Below the pieces are notes generated by a model. The model searched no databases. It was not told the origin of the DNA and saw only the letters and a list, made by a program, of their open reading frames with translations. The translations under genes and the position numbers were made by a program. Below, one piece after another: positions 26,443 through 35,932 of a stretch of DNA of 64,000 bases. The stretch is taken from NCBI RefSeq assembly GCF_040739495.1, contig NZ_CP145263.1, positions 1 to 64,000 of the forward strand. The letters are read 5' to 3'. Each line of letters opens with the position of its first letter. Position 1 is the first letter of the stretch. This stretch comes from Staphylococcus capitis subsp. capitis. Lineage in GTDB: Bacteria > Bacillota > Bacilli > Staphylococcales > Staphylococcaceae.

Positions 26443-27772
26443 TAAAGAACATATTAAATCAATTATCCTAGGTCTTCTCGTACTCATCAGTATCGTTTTG
26501 ACATACTTGGTCTGGAACTATACACCAGACCTCAATAATGTTACTAACTCAGATAGCAGTAAAAAGAACGAGCTGAAACCACTAAGTAAACCTATGACAG
26601 CAAGCATGGAAGGCACGGTTACACCATTTCAGATCATTCATTCAAAGGATGATAAACCACAAGGAACGGCCTCAACAGGTGATGCACTTGATAGCATTAC
26701 GAAGCCATTGAAGAACCAAGAAGTTAAATCTGTGTCACATATGCGCAGAGATCATAACCTTGTTATACCAGAACTAAGTAATGACTTTACCGTACTAGAT
26801 TTCACATACGACTTACCTTTAACGACATACTTAAGTCAGGTATTGAACATCGATGCGAACGTACCCAACCATTTTAACTTCAATCGATTACTTATAGACC
26901 AAGACAATGATAATCACGTGGTGCTTTATGCGATAAGTAAAGACCGCCACGAAGTTGTGAAATTAAAAACATCAGCACAAGGTAAAAATATAGATAGCGC
27001 CTTAGACAGTATTAAGTCAGATATGCAACCATATACTGAAATCATCACTAATAAAGACACTATCGATAAAGCAACACACGTCTTCGCGCCAAGTAAACCT
27101 AAAGACTTAAAATCATATCGTATGGTCTTCTCAACAATGAACGTCGAACGAATGAATTCCATTCTCTTCGAAGATTCAACTATCGTACGAAGCTCTCAAA
27201 GTGGTGCGACAACATATAACAACAACACAGGCGTCGCGAACTATGACGATAACAGTGAAATGTATCATTATAAAAACCTATCTGAAGACGCGAAAAGCTC
27301 AAGCAATATGGAAGAAACCATTCCAGGAACATTTGAATTTATCAACGGCCATGGTGGATTCCTTAACGAGGATTATCGTCTATTCAGTACAGATAATAAG
27401 ACAGGTAAACTGACTTACCAACGCTTCTTGAATGGTTACCCAACATTCAACAACCAGAATTTAAATGAAATTCAAGTCATATGGGGTAAAAAAGGCGTCT
27501 TCGATTACCAACGCTCATTACTTAAGAGCAGCGTTCAACTGAACAGTGAAGAACCTAAGACCTTACCTACAGCCGAATCCGTTCGTTCAGCACTTGCCAA
27601 TAATAATAATATTGACTTTGAAAAGGTAACCAACATTGCAGTCGGCTATGATATGGATGACAAACCAGATAAAGATGATATAGAAGTTCAACGCAACAGT
27701 GAATTCACGCCACAATGGTACGTAGAATACGATGGCAATTGGTACGCCTATAAAGATGGGAGGCTTGAATAA
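26435..27772 (+). CDS. walH: WalK accessory regulator WalH (YycH)
   Basis: WalH is a membrane-anchored extracytoplasmic protein that with WalI modulates WalK. The 445-residue protein has one N-terminal helix ([18 protein letters not shown]) and a large outside domain ending in a segment shared with WalI ([13 protein letters not shown]). The start at 26435 overlaps the walK stop; ATG 26408 would run further into walK and is less likely. walI begins immediately after its stop. Confidence 0.93.
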   Translation: MNSKEHIKSIILGLLVLISIVLTYLVWNYTPDLNNVTNSDSSKKNELKPLSKPMTASMEGTVTPFQIIHSKDDKPQGTASTGDALDSITKPLKNQEVKSVSHMRRDHNLVIPELSNDFTVLDFTYDLPLTTYLSQVLNIDANVPNHFNFNRLLIDQDNDNHVVLYAISKDRHEVVKLKTSAQGKNIDSALDSIKSDMQPYTEIITNKDTIDKATHVFAPSKPKDLKSYRMVFSTMNVERMNSILFEDSTIVRSSQSGATTYNNNTGVANYDDNSEMYHYKNLSEDAKSSSNMEETIPGTFEFINGHGGFLNEDYRLFSTDNKTGKLTYQRFLNGYPTFNNQNLNEIQVIWGKKGVFDYQRSLLKSSVQLNSEEPKTLPTAESVRSALANNNNIDFEKVTNIAVGYDMDDKPDKDDIEVQRNSEFTPQWYVEYDGNWYAYKDGRLE

Positions 27773-28561
27773 ATGAATTGGAAACGCACAAAGACGCTAT
27801 TCATTTTCGTATTTATTCTCGTCAACATCTTACTCGTCATGATATACATCGATAAAGTCAATAAAGCACAGATTAATGACGCAGAAAGTGGGAACAACGT
27901 TAATTTTCAACAAGAAGAAATTAAAGTCCCTACAGACGTGCTTAATAAGAAGGTTAAAGATACGAAACTCGCACAAATCACAGCACGCTCTAAAGACTTC
28001 TCGAGCTACGCTAAAGAACATTCAAGCTTAGATACATCAGACAAAGACAAGACATTAGAAGGCGATATAGACAAAACTGTGAAAGTAAGCGATAAGAACC
28101 TAAAAGACATTAAAGATTTTATTGCAGATAGTATTTATAACGGTAAACAATATCAATTGAGTGATCTAAGTTCAGATAAAATCACTTACGAACAAACCTT
28201 TGAAGGTTACCCAATTATGAATAACAGTAAAGCACGTTTAACCTTTAATTTAAATGATGGAAAAGCAACAAGCTACAAACAAACAGCAATGAACAATATC
28301 CATATCGCAGAAGGTTCAAATAGTACAAAGAAACAAGTCATTAGCCCACGAAAAGCCGTCGAAGCACTGTACTTCAACAGATATCTAAAACGAAACGACC
28401 AAGTCATCGACGCACGCCTAGGCTATTACTCAGTCGTTAAAGAAACCAACGTACAATTACTACAACCCAACTGGGAAATTAAAGTCAAACACCACGGTAA
28501 AGACAACATAGAAACCTATTACGTCGAAGCCACCACCAAAAACCCAAAAGTTATAAATTAA
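27773..28561 (+). CDS. walI: WalK accessory regulator WalI (YycI)
   Basis: WalI is a single-pass membrane protein (TLFIFVFILVNILLVMIYID near the N-terminus) with an extracytoplasmic YycI domain, 262 residues in all. It forms a complex with WalH and WalK. Its ATG is right after the walH stop. Its stop codon lies inside the first of two tandem structured repeat units, which separate it from walJ. Confidence 0.93.
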   Translation: MNWKRTKTLFIFVFILVNILLVMIYIDKVNKAQINDAESGNNVNFQQEEIKVPTDVLNKKVKDTKLAQITARSKDFSSYAKEHSSLDTSDKDKTLEGDIDKTVKVSDKNLKDIKDFIADSIYNGKQYQLSDLSSDKITYEQTFEGYPIMNNSKARLTFNLNDGKATSYKQTAMNNIHIAEGSNSTKKQVISPRKAVEALYFNRYLKRNDQVIDARLGYYSVVKETNVQLLQPNWEIKVKHHGKDNIETYYVEATTKNPKVIN

Positions 28562-28676
28562 GGTGCTGAGAAAAGCGCTTAGGTCGCGAGCAATAACTAG
28601 CATCAAGCGAAAATTGTTCCTCAAATTTTAGCGCGATGCGTATTATTGTCGAACGACCTGCTTTTCGAAGCCCGTC
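28556..28676 (+). repeat. Structured repeat unit 1, walI-walJ gap
   Basis: A ~121-nt unit beginning AATTAAGGTGC and ending GAAGCCCGTC. It can fold as a stem-loop: GAAAAGC (28570-28576) with GCTTTTC (28660-28666), AGGTCG (28581-28586) with CGACCT (28654-28659), and CAATAA with TTATTG. An inner hairpin pairs AAAATT with AATTTT. The first bases overlap the walI stop. Strand is assumed from the operon; the fold is nearly symmetrical. Confidence 0.7.
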
Positions 28677-28798
28677 AATTAAGGTGCGAAAGTGAGCGTT
28701 TAGGTTTTGAGCAGAACCGAAAAGCGAGCAAAACTGTTCTTTAGTTTTGACGAGACTTTGAGAGTTTCTGCCGAAAAACCTGCTCACTGAAGCCCGTC
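28677..28798 (+). repeat. Structured repeat unit 2, walI-walJ gap
   Basis: A ~122-nt unit with the same ends (AATTAAGGTGC and GAAGCCCGTC) as unit 1, but a different body with the same pairing plan. AGTGAGC (28691-28697) pairs with GCTCACT (28782-28788). AGGTTTT and AGCAGAA pair with TTCTGC and AAAACCT. An inner hairpin pairs AAAACT with AGTTTT. The coordinated changes between units indicate selection on RNA or DNA structure. Confidence 0.7.
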
Positions 28799-28837
28799 TA
28801 TCATTCCTGCAACACTCAGTATAATAACGTTCATCAT

Positions 28838-28876
28838 AAACGACCACTCACCTCTGTAGAGTGGTCGTTTCTTTAT
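28838..28876 (+). terminator. Terminator after the structured repeats
   Basis: A perfect 11-bp stem pairs AAACGACCACT (28838-28848) with AGTGGTCGTTT (28860-28870), and a short T-rich tail follows. It may end the walRKHI transcript before walJ. From 28877 to 29175 I see only AT-rich sequence, including a TATAATATAA stretch near 28966 that could be a walJ promoter. Confidence 0.75.
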
Positions 28877-29175
28877 GCTATGACGAAGCGGTCAGAAAAT
28901 GATATTTCGCGACATTAATTATTCACAAACTGACAATTGGCACACACCTTCTAAAATTGGTATAGTATAATATAAAGGAATTTTAGAGAACGTTTCGTTT
29001 CGAGAATTCATATTTAGAATCAACACACCTCGAAACCTCATATATAACTCACATTAACGTGCAAAAAATTAAATAAGACTCAAGAACTACTAGAACCAAA
29101 TGCACGTCTCACCCGCATCACACAAACAATTCTCAAACAAATACAGATTGTACATATTAGAAAGGATGAAGCCGC

Positions 29176-29967
29176 TTGATACGTATGAGTGTATTAGCAA
29201 GTGGTAGTACAGGTAACGCCACTTACGTAGAAAGTGAGAAAGGTAGCCTACTAGTAGACGTAGGTCTAACCGGCAAGAAAATGGAAGAGTTATTTAGCCA
29301 AATTGATCGAAATATCAAGGATCTAAACGGCATTCTAGTCACACATGAACATATCGACCACATCAAAGGACTTGGAGTTCTCGCACGTAAATATAACCTT
29401 CCAATTTATGCAAATGAGAATACATGGAAAGCCATTGATAAGAAAGATAGCCGAATCCCAATGGATCAGAAATTCATCTTCAATCCATATGAAACGAAAT
29501 CTATCGCAGGATTCGATATCGAGTCATTCAACGTCTCACATGACGCGATTGACCCACAATTCTATATTTTCAACAATAACTATAAGAAATTCACGATACT
29601 GACGGACACAGGCTATGTGTCAGACCGTATGAAAGGCATGATTCGTGGTAGCGATGCATTCATGTTCGAGAGTAATCACGATGTTGATATGTTACGCATG
29701 TGTCGTTATCCTTGGAAGACAAAGCAACGTATCCTCAGTGATATGGGACACGTGTCCAATGAAGATGCTGGTCTCGCTATGACAGATGTCATCACAGGTA
29801 ACACGAAGCGCATTTACTTGTCTCACTTATCTCAAGATAACAACATGAAAGACCTTGCTCGTATGAGTGTAGGCCAAGTTTTAAATGAACACGATATTGA
29901 TACAGAGAAAGAAGTACTTCTCTGCGATACGGATAAAGCTCAAGCAACACCAATTTATACTTTATAA
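29176..29967 (+). CDS. walJ: Metallo-beta-lactamase-fold hydrolase WalJ (YycJ)
   Basis: A 263-residue MBL-fold protein of the YycJ/WalJ family, associated with DNA processing in Bacillus. Metal ligands are visible in [11 protein letters not shown], in the SHD segment (VSHDAID), in TDTGYVSD and in the C-terminal HLS motif. In staphylococci it belongs to the wal locus but is not needed for WalRK signalling. It starts at a TTG-type codon after GAAAGGATGAAG. Here it is separated from walI by about 600 bases of repeats and a terminator. Confidence 0.92.
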   Translation: MIRMSVLASGSTGNATYVESEKGSLLVDVGLTGKKMEELFSQIDRNIKDLNGILVTHEHIDHIKGLGVLARKYNLPIYANENTWKAIDKKDSRIPMDQKFIFNPYETKSIAGFDIESFNVSHDAIDPQFYIFNNNYKKFTILTDTGYVSDRMKGMIRGSDAFMFESNHDVDMLRMCRYPWKTKQRILSDMGHVSNEDAGLAMTDVITGNTKRIYLSHLSQDNNMKDLARMSVGQVLNEHDIDTEKEVLLCDTDKAQATPIYTL

Positions 29968-29989
29968 TTGAATAACAGTAAGACACCCG

Positions 29990-30027
29990 ACCTACTTAAG
30001 TATTTTTCTTAAGTAGGTTCTTTTTTT
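29990..30027 (+). terminator. Terminator after walJ
   Basis: CCTACTTAAG (29991-30000) pairs with CTTAAGTAGG (30008-30017) and is followed by a run of seven T. Confidence 0.88.
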
Positions 30028-30140
30028 GAAAATATTCTGTAGAAAAGTAATGAAAAATAGAAAAAATAATACGTAAGTTAGTCTAAAAAGTAGGTTATAT
30101 ATGCTATAAATGTAATTATTGAGCTTAGACACCCTCAAAG

Positions 30141-30340
30141 TTATCCACTAAAATGTCCATAGTTATCCAGTATTGTGTACAATACACACATAAATACCCA
30201 CATTATACACAGAGTTATCCACAAAATAACAGGTTATTACACAGAAAATGTGTATAAATCTCAAAAATAATTAAGAAAGTATGAATATTATTGTTATAAT
30301 GAGAGGGAATAGTGTGCACAAGTGAATAACTTGTGGATAA
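30141..30340. promoter_or_regulatory. Cluster of DnaA boxes upstream of rlmH
   Basis: In 200 bases there are three consensus boxes: TTATACACA at 30203-30211, TTATCCACA at 30215-30223, and reverse TGTGGATAA at 30332-30340. Near matches are TTATCCACT at 30141-30149 and TTATCCAGT at 30163-30171. Possible roles are DnaA titration or DnaA control of rlmH. Confidence 0.75.
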
Positions 30341-30376
30341 GTTGGATAAATCATACATATTTACATGGAGGATAAA

Positions 30377-30856
30377 ATGAAAATTACAATCCTGTCAGTA
30401 GGAAAACTAAAAGAAAAATATTGGAAACAAGCCATAGCAGAATATGAGAAACGACTAGGACCTTATACCAAAGTTGAAATTATAGAAGTTCCAGATGAGA
30501 AAGCCCCAGAAAATATGAGCGACAAAGAAATAGAACAAGTTAAAGAAAAAGAAGGACAACGACTACTCGCTAAAATCAAACCACAATCCACAGTCATTAC
30601 ATTAGAAATTCAAGGAAAAATGTTGTCTTCAGAAGGATTAGCTAAAGAATTACAAACACGCATGACACAAGGCCAAAGCGACTTTGTATTCGTCATAGGA
30701 GGATCAAACGGCCTACACCAAGACGTCTTAAAACGCAGCAACTACGCACTCTCTTTCAGTAAGATGACCTTCCCACACCAAATGATGCGCGTCGTCTTAA
30801 TCGAACAAATCTACCGAGTCTTCAAAATCATGCGCGGCGAAGCATATCATAAATAA
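30377..30856 (+). CDS. rlmH: 23S rRNA pseudouridine-1915 N3-methyltransferase RlmH (OrfX)
   Basis: RlmH is a SPOUT methyltransferase that methylates pseudouridine 1915 in 70S ribosomes. The 159-residue protein shows the SAM-binding knot [10 protein letters not shown] and the conserved C-terminus [14 protein letters not shown] start at ATG 30377 ([10 protein letters not shown]) after ATGGAGG; ATG 30365 overlaps that ribosome site. It was long called orfX, and its 3' end is the chromosomal target of SCC cassettes. Confidence 0.98.
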   Translation: MKITILSVGKLKEKYWKQAIAEYEKRLGPYTKVEIIEVPDEKAPENMSDKEIEQVKEKEGQRLLAKIKPQSTVITLEIQGKMLSSEGLAKELQTRMTQGQSDFVFVIGGSNGLHQDVLKRSNYALSFSKMTFPHQMMRVVLIEQIYRVFKIMRGEAYHK

Positions 30857-30858
30857 TG
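30834..30858 (+). other. SCC attachment site (attB-type) at the rlmH 3' end
   Basis: The end of rlmH reads GCGGCGAAGCATATCATAAA followed by TAATG, the sequence recognised by Ccr recombinases of SCC elements. No second copy that would mark the far end of an inserted element was found by eye in the next 15 kb, and no ccr gene is present. Confidence 0.75.
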
Positions 30859-30892
30859 TGTTTTTTGATATGCATCTCCCTATAAGTGATTT

Positions 30893-30943
30893 TACAAAAA
30901 ATCCCTTCAAAGTTTGAATCTTTTTCAGTGTCTACTTTGAAGG
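30893..30943 (-). terminator. Terminator of the minus-strand TIR/RyR operon
   Basis: On the minus strand TCCCTTCAAAGT pairs with ACTTTGAAGGGA and is followed by TTTTTTGT. It lies between the rlmH stop and the TIR gene stop. Confidence 0.75.
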
Positions 30944-31016
30944 GAGGATATAATTAAATATAAATTCGCATAACATGCTTATTATTTAATTATATTAATA
31001 ACTTATTTAAGTTGAT

Positions 31017-32959
31017 TCATCCTAAATTATGTGGCCACATTTCTATTCTTTTCTGAATGTTATTAAGTAAACTAAAATATTTAGGGTATGCTTCTACTTC
31101 AAGGGATTTATTGATATAGTAATATGCTTCCTTTAATATTTCAAGATTCGGTGTGTCTAGGCCGGCAACTGCGTATAACACTCCAACTAAAGCAATTCTA
31201 AAACTAACTTCTGCAGTTGGATATACTTGATAAAAATTTTTAGCAGTATAGTAAATTTTTCTGTATATTTGACGAGCTATATTTATATCATTATTTTTTG
31301 TTTCAATATTGTAACCTACCACTGTCAAATCATTTAAAATATTTACCATTTCATTATAAAGCATTTGAAAGTGTTTATTGAGATATAATATAATATCTAG
31401 CGCTTGAAGTAAATTATTACCTGCCTCATAATACATATCATTTTCACAAAAATGATCGCCAATATAACTGCATACCTTTGCTTTTTGCATTAAAAATTCC
31501 ATATATTTAAACTTCGATAAAGTATTAGTCGTATTTTCATAAAAGTATTCTAAATATTCTTCTGCAGCCTCAATATATTTAATAGCCTCAAATGCTTTTC
31601 CTTCTTTTAATGAGATTTGGCTTTTTAAAAATAATGCATAGCCGGGATTAACTAAATCAGACATATATTTAATATTCAGCAGTTTTTTAGTAATATCAAA
31701 ATAAATATAAAGATACTTGTTATCAATAATACCTCTATCTTTTAAAAGATTATATAATTGTAATGCATTTTTGGCTGCAGATATACCATAACTAATTATA
31801 ACGCTTTCATATTCAGGGCGATTATAACTATTATCAAATTTTTGTAAGACGATTTGAAGACTTTTATCCAACCAATAAAAAGCTTTGTCTAAATTTTTTT
31901 GAAGTATTATTCCTTCTAAATATAAATTTCCCAATCTATACATAGCAGGATAATATCGTCGTTTCGCAGAGCTAAATAATAATTCTAATCCTTTAGAATT
32001 ATTTTTATTTAGTTTTTGGTTATCTAAATAGTCAATTGCTAATACTCCCATTTCTTCTGCTGTTAGTTCATTTACGAATATTGTTGTTAAATTAGATATA
32101 TCTCGTATACGTTGTTCTAATTCTTTAGAATTTTCATTAAGGTTAATAATTTCCTCTAACCCTCTATAAATTTCATTAATGTATGGCATTTTAACATCGT
32201 TAAAAGTAACTGGTATTATTTTCTTCCCATATTCAACAGCTTTAGGATATTCAATAGTTTCGATATAATTATTTTTTTCTAAGCAATTCTCAGTAATTAA
32301 AAACAGTACAAAATCACAATTTTTTATACTTTCATCAATAATCTCATTATATTTTCCCCTGGAATTAAGTATTCATCATACCAAATTTCTAAGGAGTCAA
32401 AATAATTTAAGTTTGAGATAAAATCTAATAATTTTATAAGCTGAATTTTATCTTTTTTTCTATAACTAATAAATACCTTCCCTTTGTATGGATTTTTTGT
32501 TTCAATTAATCTTATATAAACATTGAAATTTTTATCAAAAAATTCTTTTAATTGTTGATTATAAGTGGAATTATTTTTATCTATAAAATGATAATGCCCT
32601 ACATAAGAATTAAAATCATTTTGTAAATTACTTTTAATTAAAATTGGTAGTACTATAAGTTTGTTTTCTTTTGCTATTTTAAAATCTATATTTAAACCTA
32701 CATTAGTAGTAGAATTCATTAAAAATTTATTAGTTACTACTAATACTATAATATCCATTTGCTTAATATATGCCTTTCTCTCATCGATATTAATATCAGT
32801 TAAAGGATCTACATCAATATAACAACCACATTCAAAATTTGTTAAAATATCGTAAATAATCTGCTTAGCATACTTTAAATCTTCATGATGATGTGCTATA
32901 TACAGGCGTTTTTTTTCGCCAATAATTTCTTTAGGTGTTTCTAATCTCTTCAAATTCAT
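31017..32959 (-). pseudogene. Tandem TIR-domain protein with helical repeats, frameshifted
   Basis: Two open frames form one broken gene. The upstream part (32959-32324) encodes a first TIR-like domain (KKRLYIAHHHEDL, DIIVLVVTNKF) and the start of a second (GKVFISYRKKDK, WYDEYLIPG). The second domain continues in another frame from about 32354 (KYNEIIDES, DFVLFLITENC, IETIEYPKAVEYGKKIIPV), then about 390 residues of Sel1/TPR-like helices follow (protein from 32189 to 31017). One extra base in the GGGGAAAA run at 32352-32359 would give a single 647-residue protein. The likely NADase glutamate lies in the second TIR. It sits 17 bases after the RyR gene. Confidence 0.85.
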
Positions 32960-32976
32960 AAAATCAGCCCTTTAAA

Positions 32977-34221
32977 TTATATTTTTACACTTTCATCAAT
33001 TAACCTCTGGATTTTCTTAGAATATATACCATCTTTTTTCTTTTGTTCTAATGGCATTAGTTCATAATCAATTAACAAATTGTGTTTTTTTCTTTTATCA
33101 TCTCTTTTAACACCATATGACCAATTATTATAATAATGAAATCTGCACCATCTTATATGCTCTAATTTTAAATAGTTTTCTTCATTCATGTTCGGATATA
33201 ATTTTTCTAGTTTTTTTACAATCCAATAATGATCAGCCCTAGCAATACTAGAGCCTTTTTTAAATCCATTTAATTTATCCCAAGATTTTTGCATATCAAT
33301 TTCATAATTTTGTTTTAAATCAGCTCCTTGATTTCTAAGAAAGTAATCATAATTAAATAACTTCCCTAAATAATAACCACGTTCATCTATTACATATTCT
33401 TTAGTTAAATATTTATCCATTCGCCCAAAAGTCACGATATTATCTCCATCAAATATATCTTTCAATTCTAGATTATTCTCACTAAAACAATGAACATTTA
33501 ATTCTTTATTTTGATTAATTAAAAGCTGTAGATTATCGATTAATTTACTCTCATCAGCAATTATTACTCTATCCATTTGAGTTAAGAGCTTAATATTTTT
33601 GTTTATTGAATTACTATATATATAAATAGAATCCTCATTTTGAAATTTTAAATTTTCATAAAAATACATATCATTCTCATTAATATCCCATATATGATAT
33701 TCAATTCTTTGATTTAAATTATATATATTATTTAAGTAACCATATTTGAACAATATTTGACCTATATTATCAAAACCAATTATAGCTATTTTAACTATAT
33801 CTTTTTCAATATGAGAAAATAAATTATATTCTTTCCAATAATCCCTTGCTATATTTTCATAAGGATTAAAGAAATAAACATTTTGCTCATCTAATGATTT
33901 TAAAAGGTAAAAGTCTATTTGAGTTAGCATAATAAATACTTTGGAATCTTTAAAATTTATTTCATTATAATTAAATAAATTTATATTTTCTAAATCGTTT
34001 GAATACATTATTATGTGATAATTTGTTTTATCTATTTTTTTGTTTTTTTTAGAATTTAGATATCCATGTTTTACATTATTAGCTAGTGTTATTCCTTTTT
34101 CATTATCACTATATATAGCAGTAGAGTCTCTGAAGAATCGCTTATAAAAATGATTTAACGACTTAGATAAACTCTCTATAAAAGTTAAAACAATACTAGT
34201 TATAATAAGAACTGCTAACAA
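32977..34221 (-). CDS. Membrane protein with TrkA-N-like Rossmann region and RyR domain
   Basis: The C-terminus (about residues 325-414) is a prokaryotic RyR domain (EHIRWCRFHYYNNWSYGVKRD). The middle resembles a TrkA-N-type Rossmann region (IAIIGFDNIGQILFKYGY), and a membrane helix starts the annotated part. RyR domains are thought to bind nucleotide-type signals and are found next to TIR genes in predicted defence operons. The frame stays open to 34404 and encodes further channel-like membrane sequence (WLPFVLGFIGYGIIG, LYFVNP), but with no ATG, GTG or TTG before the TTG at 34221. An AAGAAGGG site at 34406-34399 sits where a lost start could have been. Confidence 0.75.
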   Translation of the reverse strand: MLAVLIITSIVLTFIESLSKSLNHFYKRFFRDSTAIYSDNEKGITLANNVKHGYLNSKKNKKIDKTNYHIIMYSNDLENINLFNYNEINFKDSKVFIMLTQIDFYLLKSLDEQNVYFFNPYENIARDYWKEYNLFSHIEKDIVKIAIIGFDNIGQILFKYGYLNNIYNLNQRIEYHIWDINENDMYFYENLKFQNEDSIYIYSNSINKNIKLLTQMDRVIIADESKLIDNLQLLINQNKELNVHCFSENNLELKDIFDGDNIVTFGRMDKYLTKEYVIDERGYYLGKLFNYDYFLRNQGADLKQNYEIDMQKSWDKLNGFKKGSSIARADHYWIVKKLEKLYPNMNEENYLKLEHIRWCRFHYYNNWSYGVKRDDKRKKHNLLIDYELMPLEQKKKDGIYSKKIQRLIDESVKI

Positions 34222-34404
34222 TTTAGCTATCAGTGTAAAAACATTATCAATATCAGAAACAGGATTGACAAAATATAAAGCTGCAGAAGCATATATAGCA
34301 TTCCAAAAAGTTAAATGTCCGATAATTCCATAACCAATAAATCCTAAAACGAACGGAAGCCATATTATTTTCGTTATTATCTTTTCTAAACTTATTTTCC
34401 CTTC

Positions 34405-34927
34405 TTAATATTAATTAAAATTACATTCTCAATTGCTTATATATAATAGTAAGCATAGTTATAAAATGTTTAATTTAGCTTACTATACGAAATAAATCTT
34501 TATTAAAGTACGCATTCGTAAATATTTATTTGACTTACTGGAAATTTAAATTTTGATGAATATTGATACTTTTAAATTGAAAAAAGTTATTATTTTGTAA
34601 ATTGACTATATATTTTCTTATCATCCACCTAACAACTATAAATAATAAGAAAAATACTAACCACATTATATAAATTTATACCCCAAAATATTCATTATAA
34701 AATTACACCAATTTAACTTTATTAGCATTATACTAATATCACTTTTTAAAAATCAAAATAATACTATTTATTAGAAACTTAATATATTTATAAATAAATC
34801 TTTATTTTTTCTTCAAACTTTATCATCTAATTATATATTCATTATAATTAATTTTAAGAAATTAGGCGTACATACTATTAAATTGTTTATTATATATAAA
34901 GTAATATAAATTTAAGAGGCATTATTA
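34405..34927. other. AT-rich gap with no gene seen
   Basis: About 520 bases of very AT-rich sequence between the RyR gene and the hsdM remnant. I see no ORF with a ribosome site, no terminator and no recombination site. Confidence 0.6.
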
Positions 34928-35290
34928 ATGGCAACTATAGGTTTTGAAGAAAAATTATGGTAGGCTACTGATAAATTAAGAGGAAGTACGGATGTTGATG
35001 AGTATAAAAATGTAGCCTTAGGTTTAATGTTTTTAAATATTTATTAGATTCATTTGAGGAAAAGTATGAAGAATTGAAACAAGATTCTTATGCTAATGAA
35101 GAAGATAAAGATTAAATATTTAGCAGAACCATTTTTGAGTTTCGAAAGGATTAAGATGGCAATATATTAATGATAATGCGAAAAACCAAAAATTGGGTAA
35201 ATTATTGATAAAGCAATGATTGCAATTGAAAATTAATCACTCAAAGGCGTATTACTTAAAAAATATGTACGTCCTACTCTAATATCCGCA
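34928..35290 (+). pseudogene. Remnant of a type I restriction methyltransferase gene (hsdM)
   Basis: Pieces in changing frames read like the N-terminus of HsdM: MATIGFEEKLW-stop-ATDKLRG, EYKNVALGLMFL, then KYLLDSFEEKYEELKQDSYA, YLAEPF, IIDKAMIAIEN-stop-SLKGVLLKKYVRPTL. There are at least two in-frame stops and several frame changes, and only the start of the gene (target about 500 residues) is left, with material missing inside. It cannot make a working methyltransferase. No intact hsdS or hsdR is in the window. Confidence 0.8.
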
Positions 35291-35527
35291 TCTCTAACAG
35301 CATTTTTTGGAACTTCATACCACTTTAATAAGGGTTTAGATCTTCTACTAACGGACTATAAGCTTTATTTAAAGAATTAATCGCTCTTTTGCCAGCCACT
35401 TTATAATCCCTACCGCTTTGCTATTATTATTAATTACTACTTTAATAGAAGTTTTAATAATTTTTGTAGTACCTATTTGATTTTGTGCTTCAAGATTTTT
35501 AGGTAAGTTTTGATTTCTTTTAATTTT
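35291..35527 (-). pseudogene. Unidentified decayed coding sequence
   Basis: On the minus strand short fragments in different frames look coding, for example KVAGKRAINSLNKAYSPLVE and LLKWYEVPKNAVRDADIRVG, but stops and frame changes separate them. I do not recognise the family. It abuts the hsdM remnant, so the junction marks a deletion or recombination scar. Confidence 0.35.
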
Positions 35528-35719
35528 TTAGACGTATTCGTTTAACCACTGAACTATTGGACTCATACAATGATTCCAGTAGTTCTTTTTAATTTCTAAG
35601 TCTAAATTCGTTTTATAAGAACCATTGATACATATTCTATCTTCTTCATATGCGCGTTCATATTTCACCGTATTATTTGTTTGCGCCAATTTTTTTCTTT
35701 TATTTCTGTTGAGAACCAT
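35528..35719 (-). CDS. Small hypothetical protein, 63 residues
   Basis: A short basic-to-mixed protein (MVLNRNKRKKLAQTNN at the start, ending PIVQWLNEYV). There is no membrane segment or signal peptide, and no clear ribosome site upstream. It may be the first part of the decayed gene that follows on the same strand. I do not recognise it, and it may not be expressed. Confidence 0.3.
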   Translation of the reverse strand: MVLNRNKRKKLAQTNNTVKYERAYEEDRICINGSYKTNLDLEIKKNYWNHCMSPIVQWLNEYV

Positions 35720-35932
35720 TACAAATATATATTGCCGAGCACTATTACATATTAAAAGTAGAGAATATTATAATAATTTGAAATGTTAAGCAATTGTAAA
35801 CTTTATATTATTATAATTTTATAAATAATATAAATAATTATATCATTGTATTGCAAATTAATTGTACATATTATAATTTATATGAGGGGATTGTGCAATT
35901 CTCTGTATATAAAAATTATTGGAGTGATTTTG

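Noticed and set aside
30834..35530. Complete SCC or SCCmec element
   Set aside because: No ccr recombinase, no mec genes and no second attachment copy were seen.
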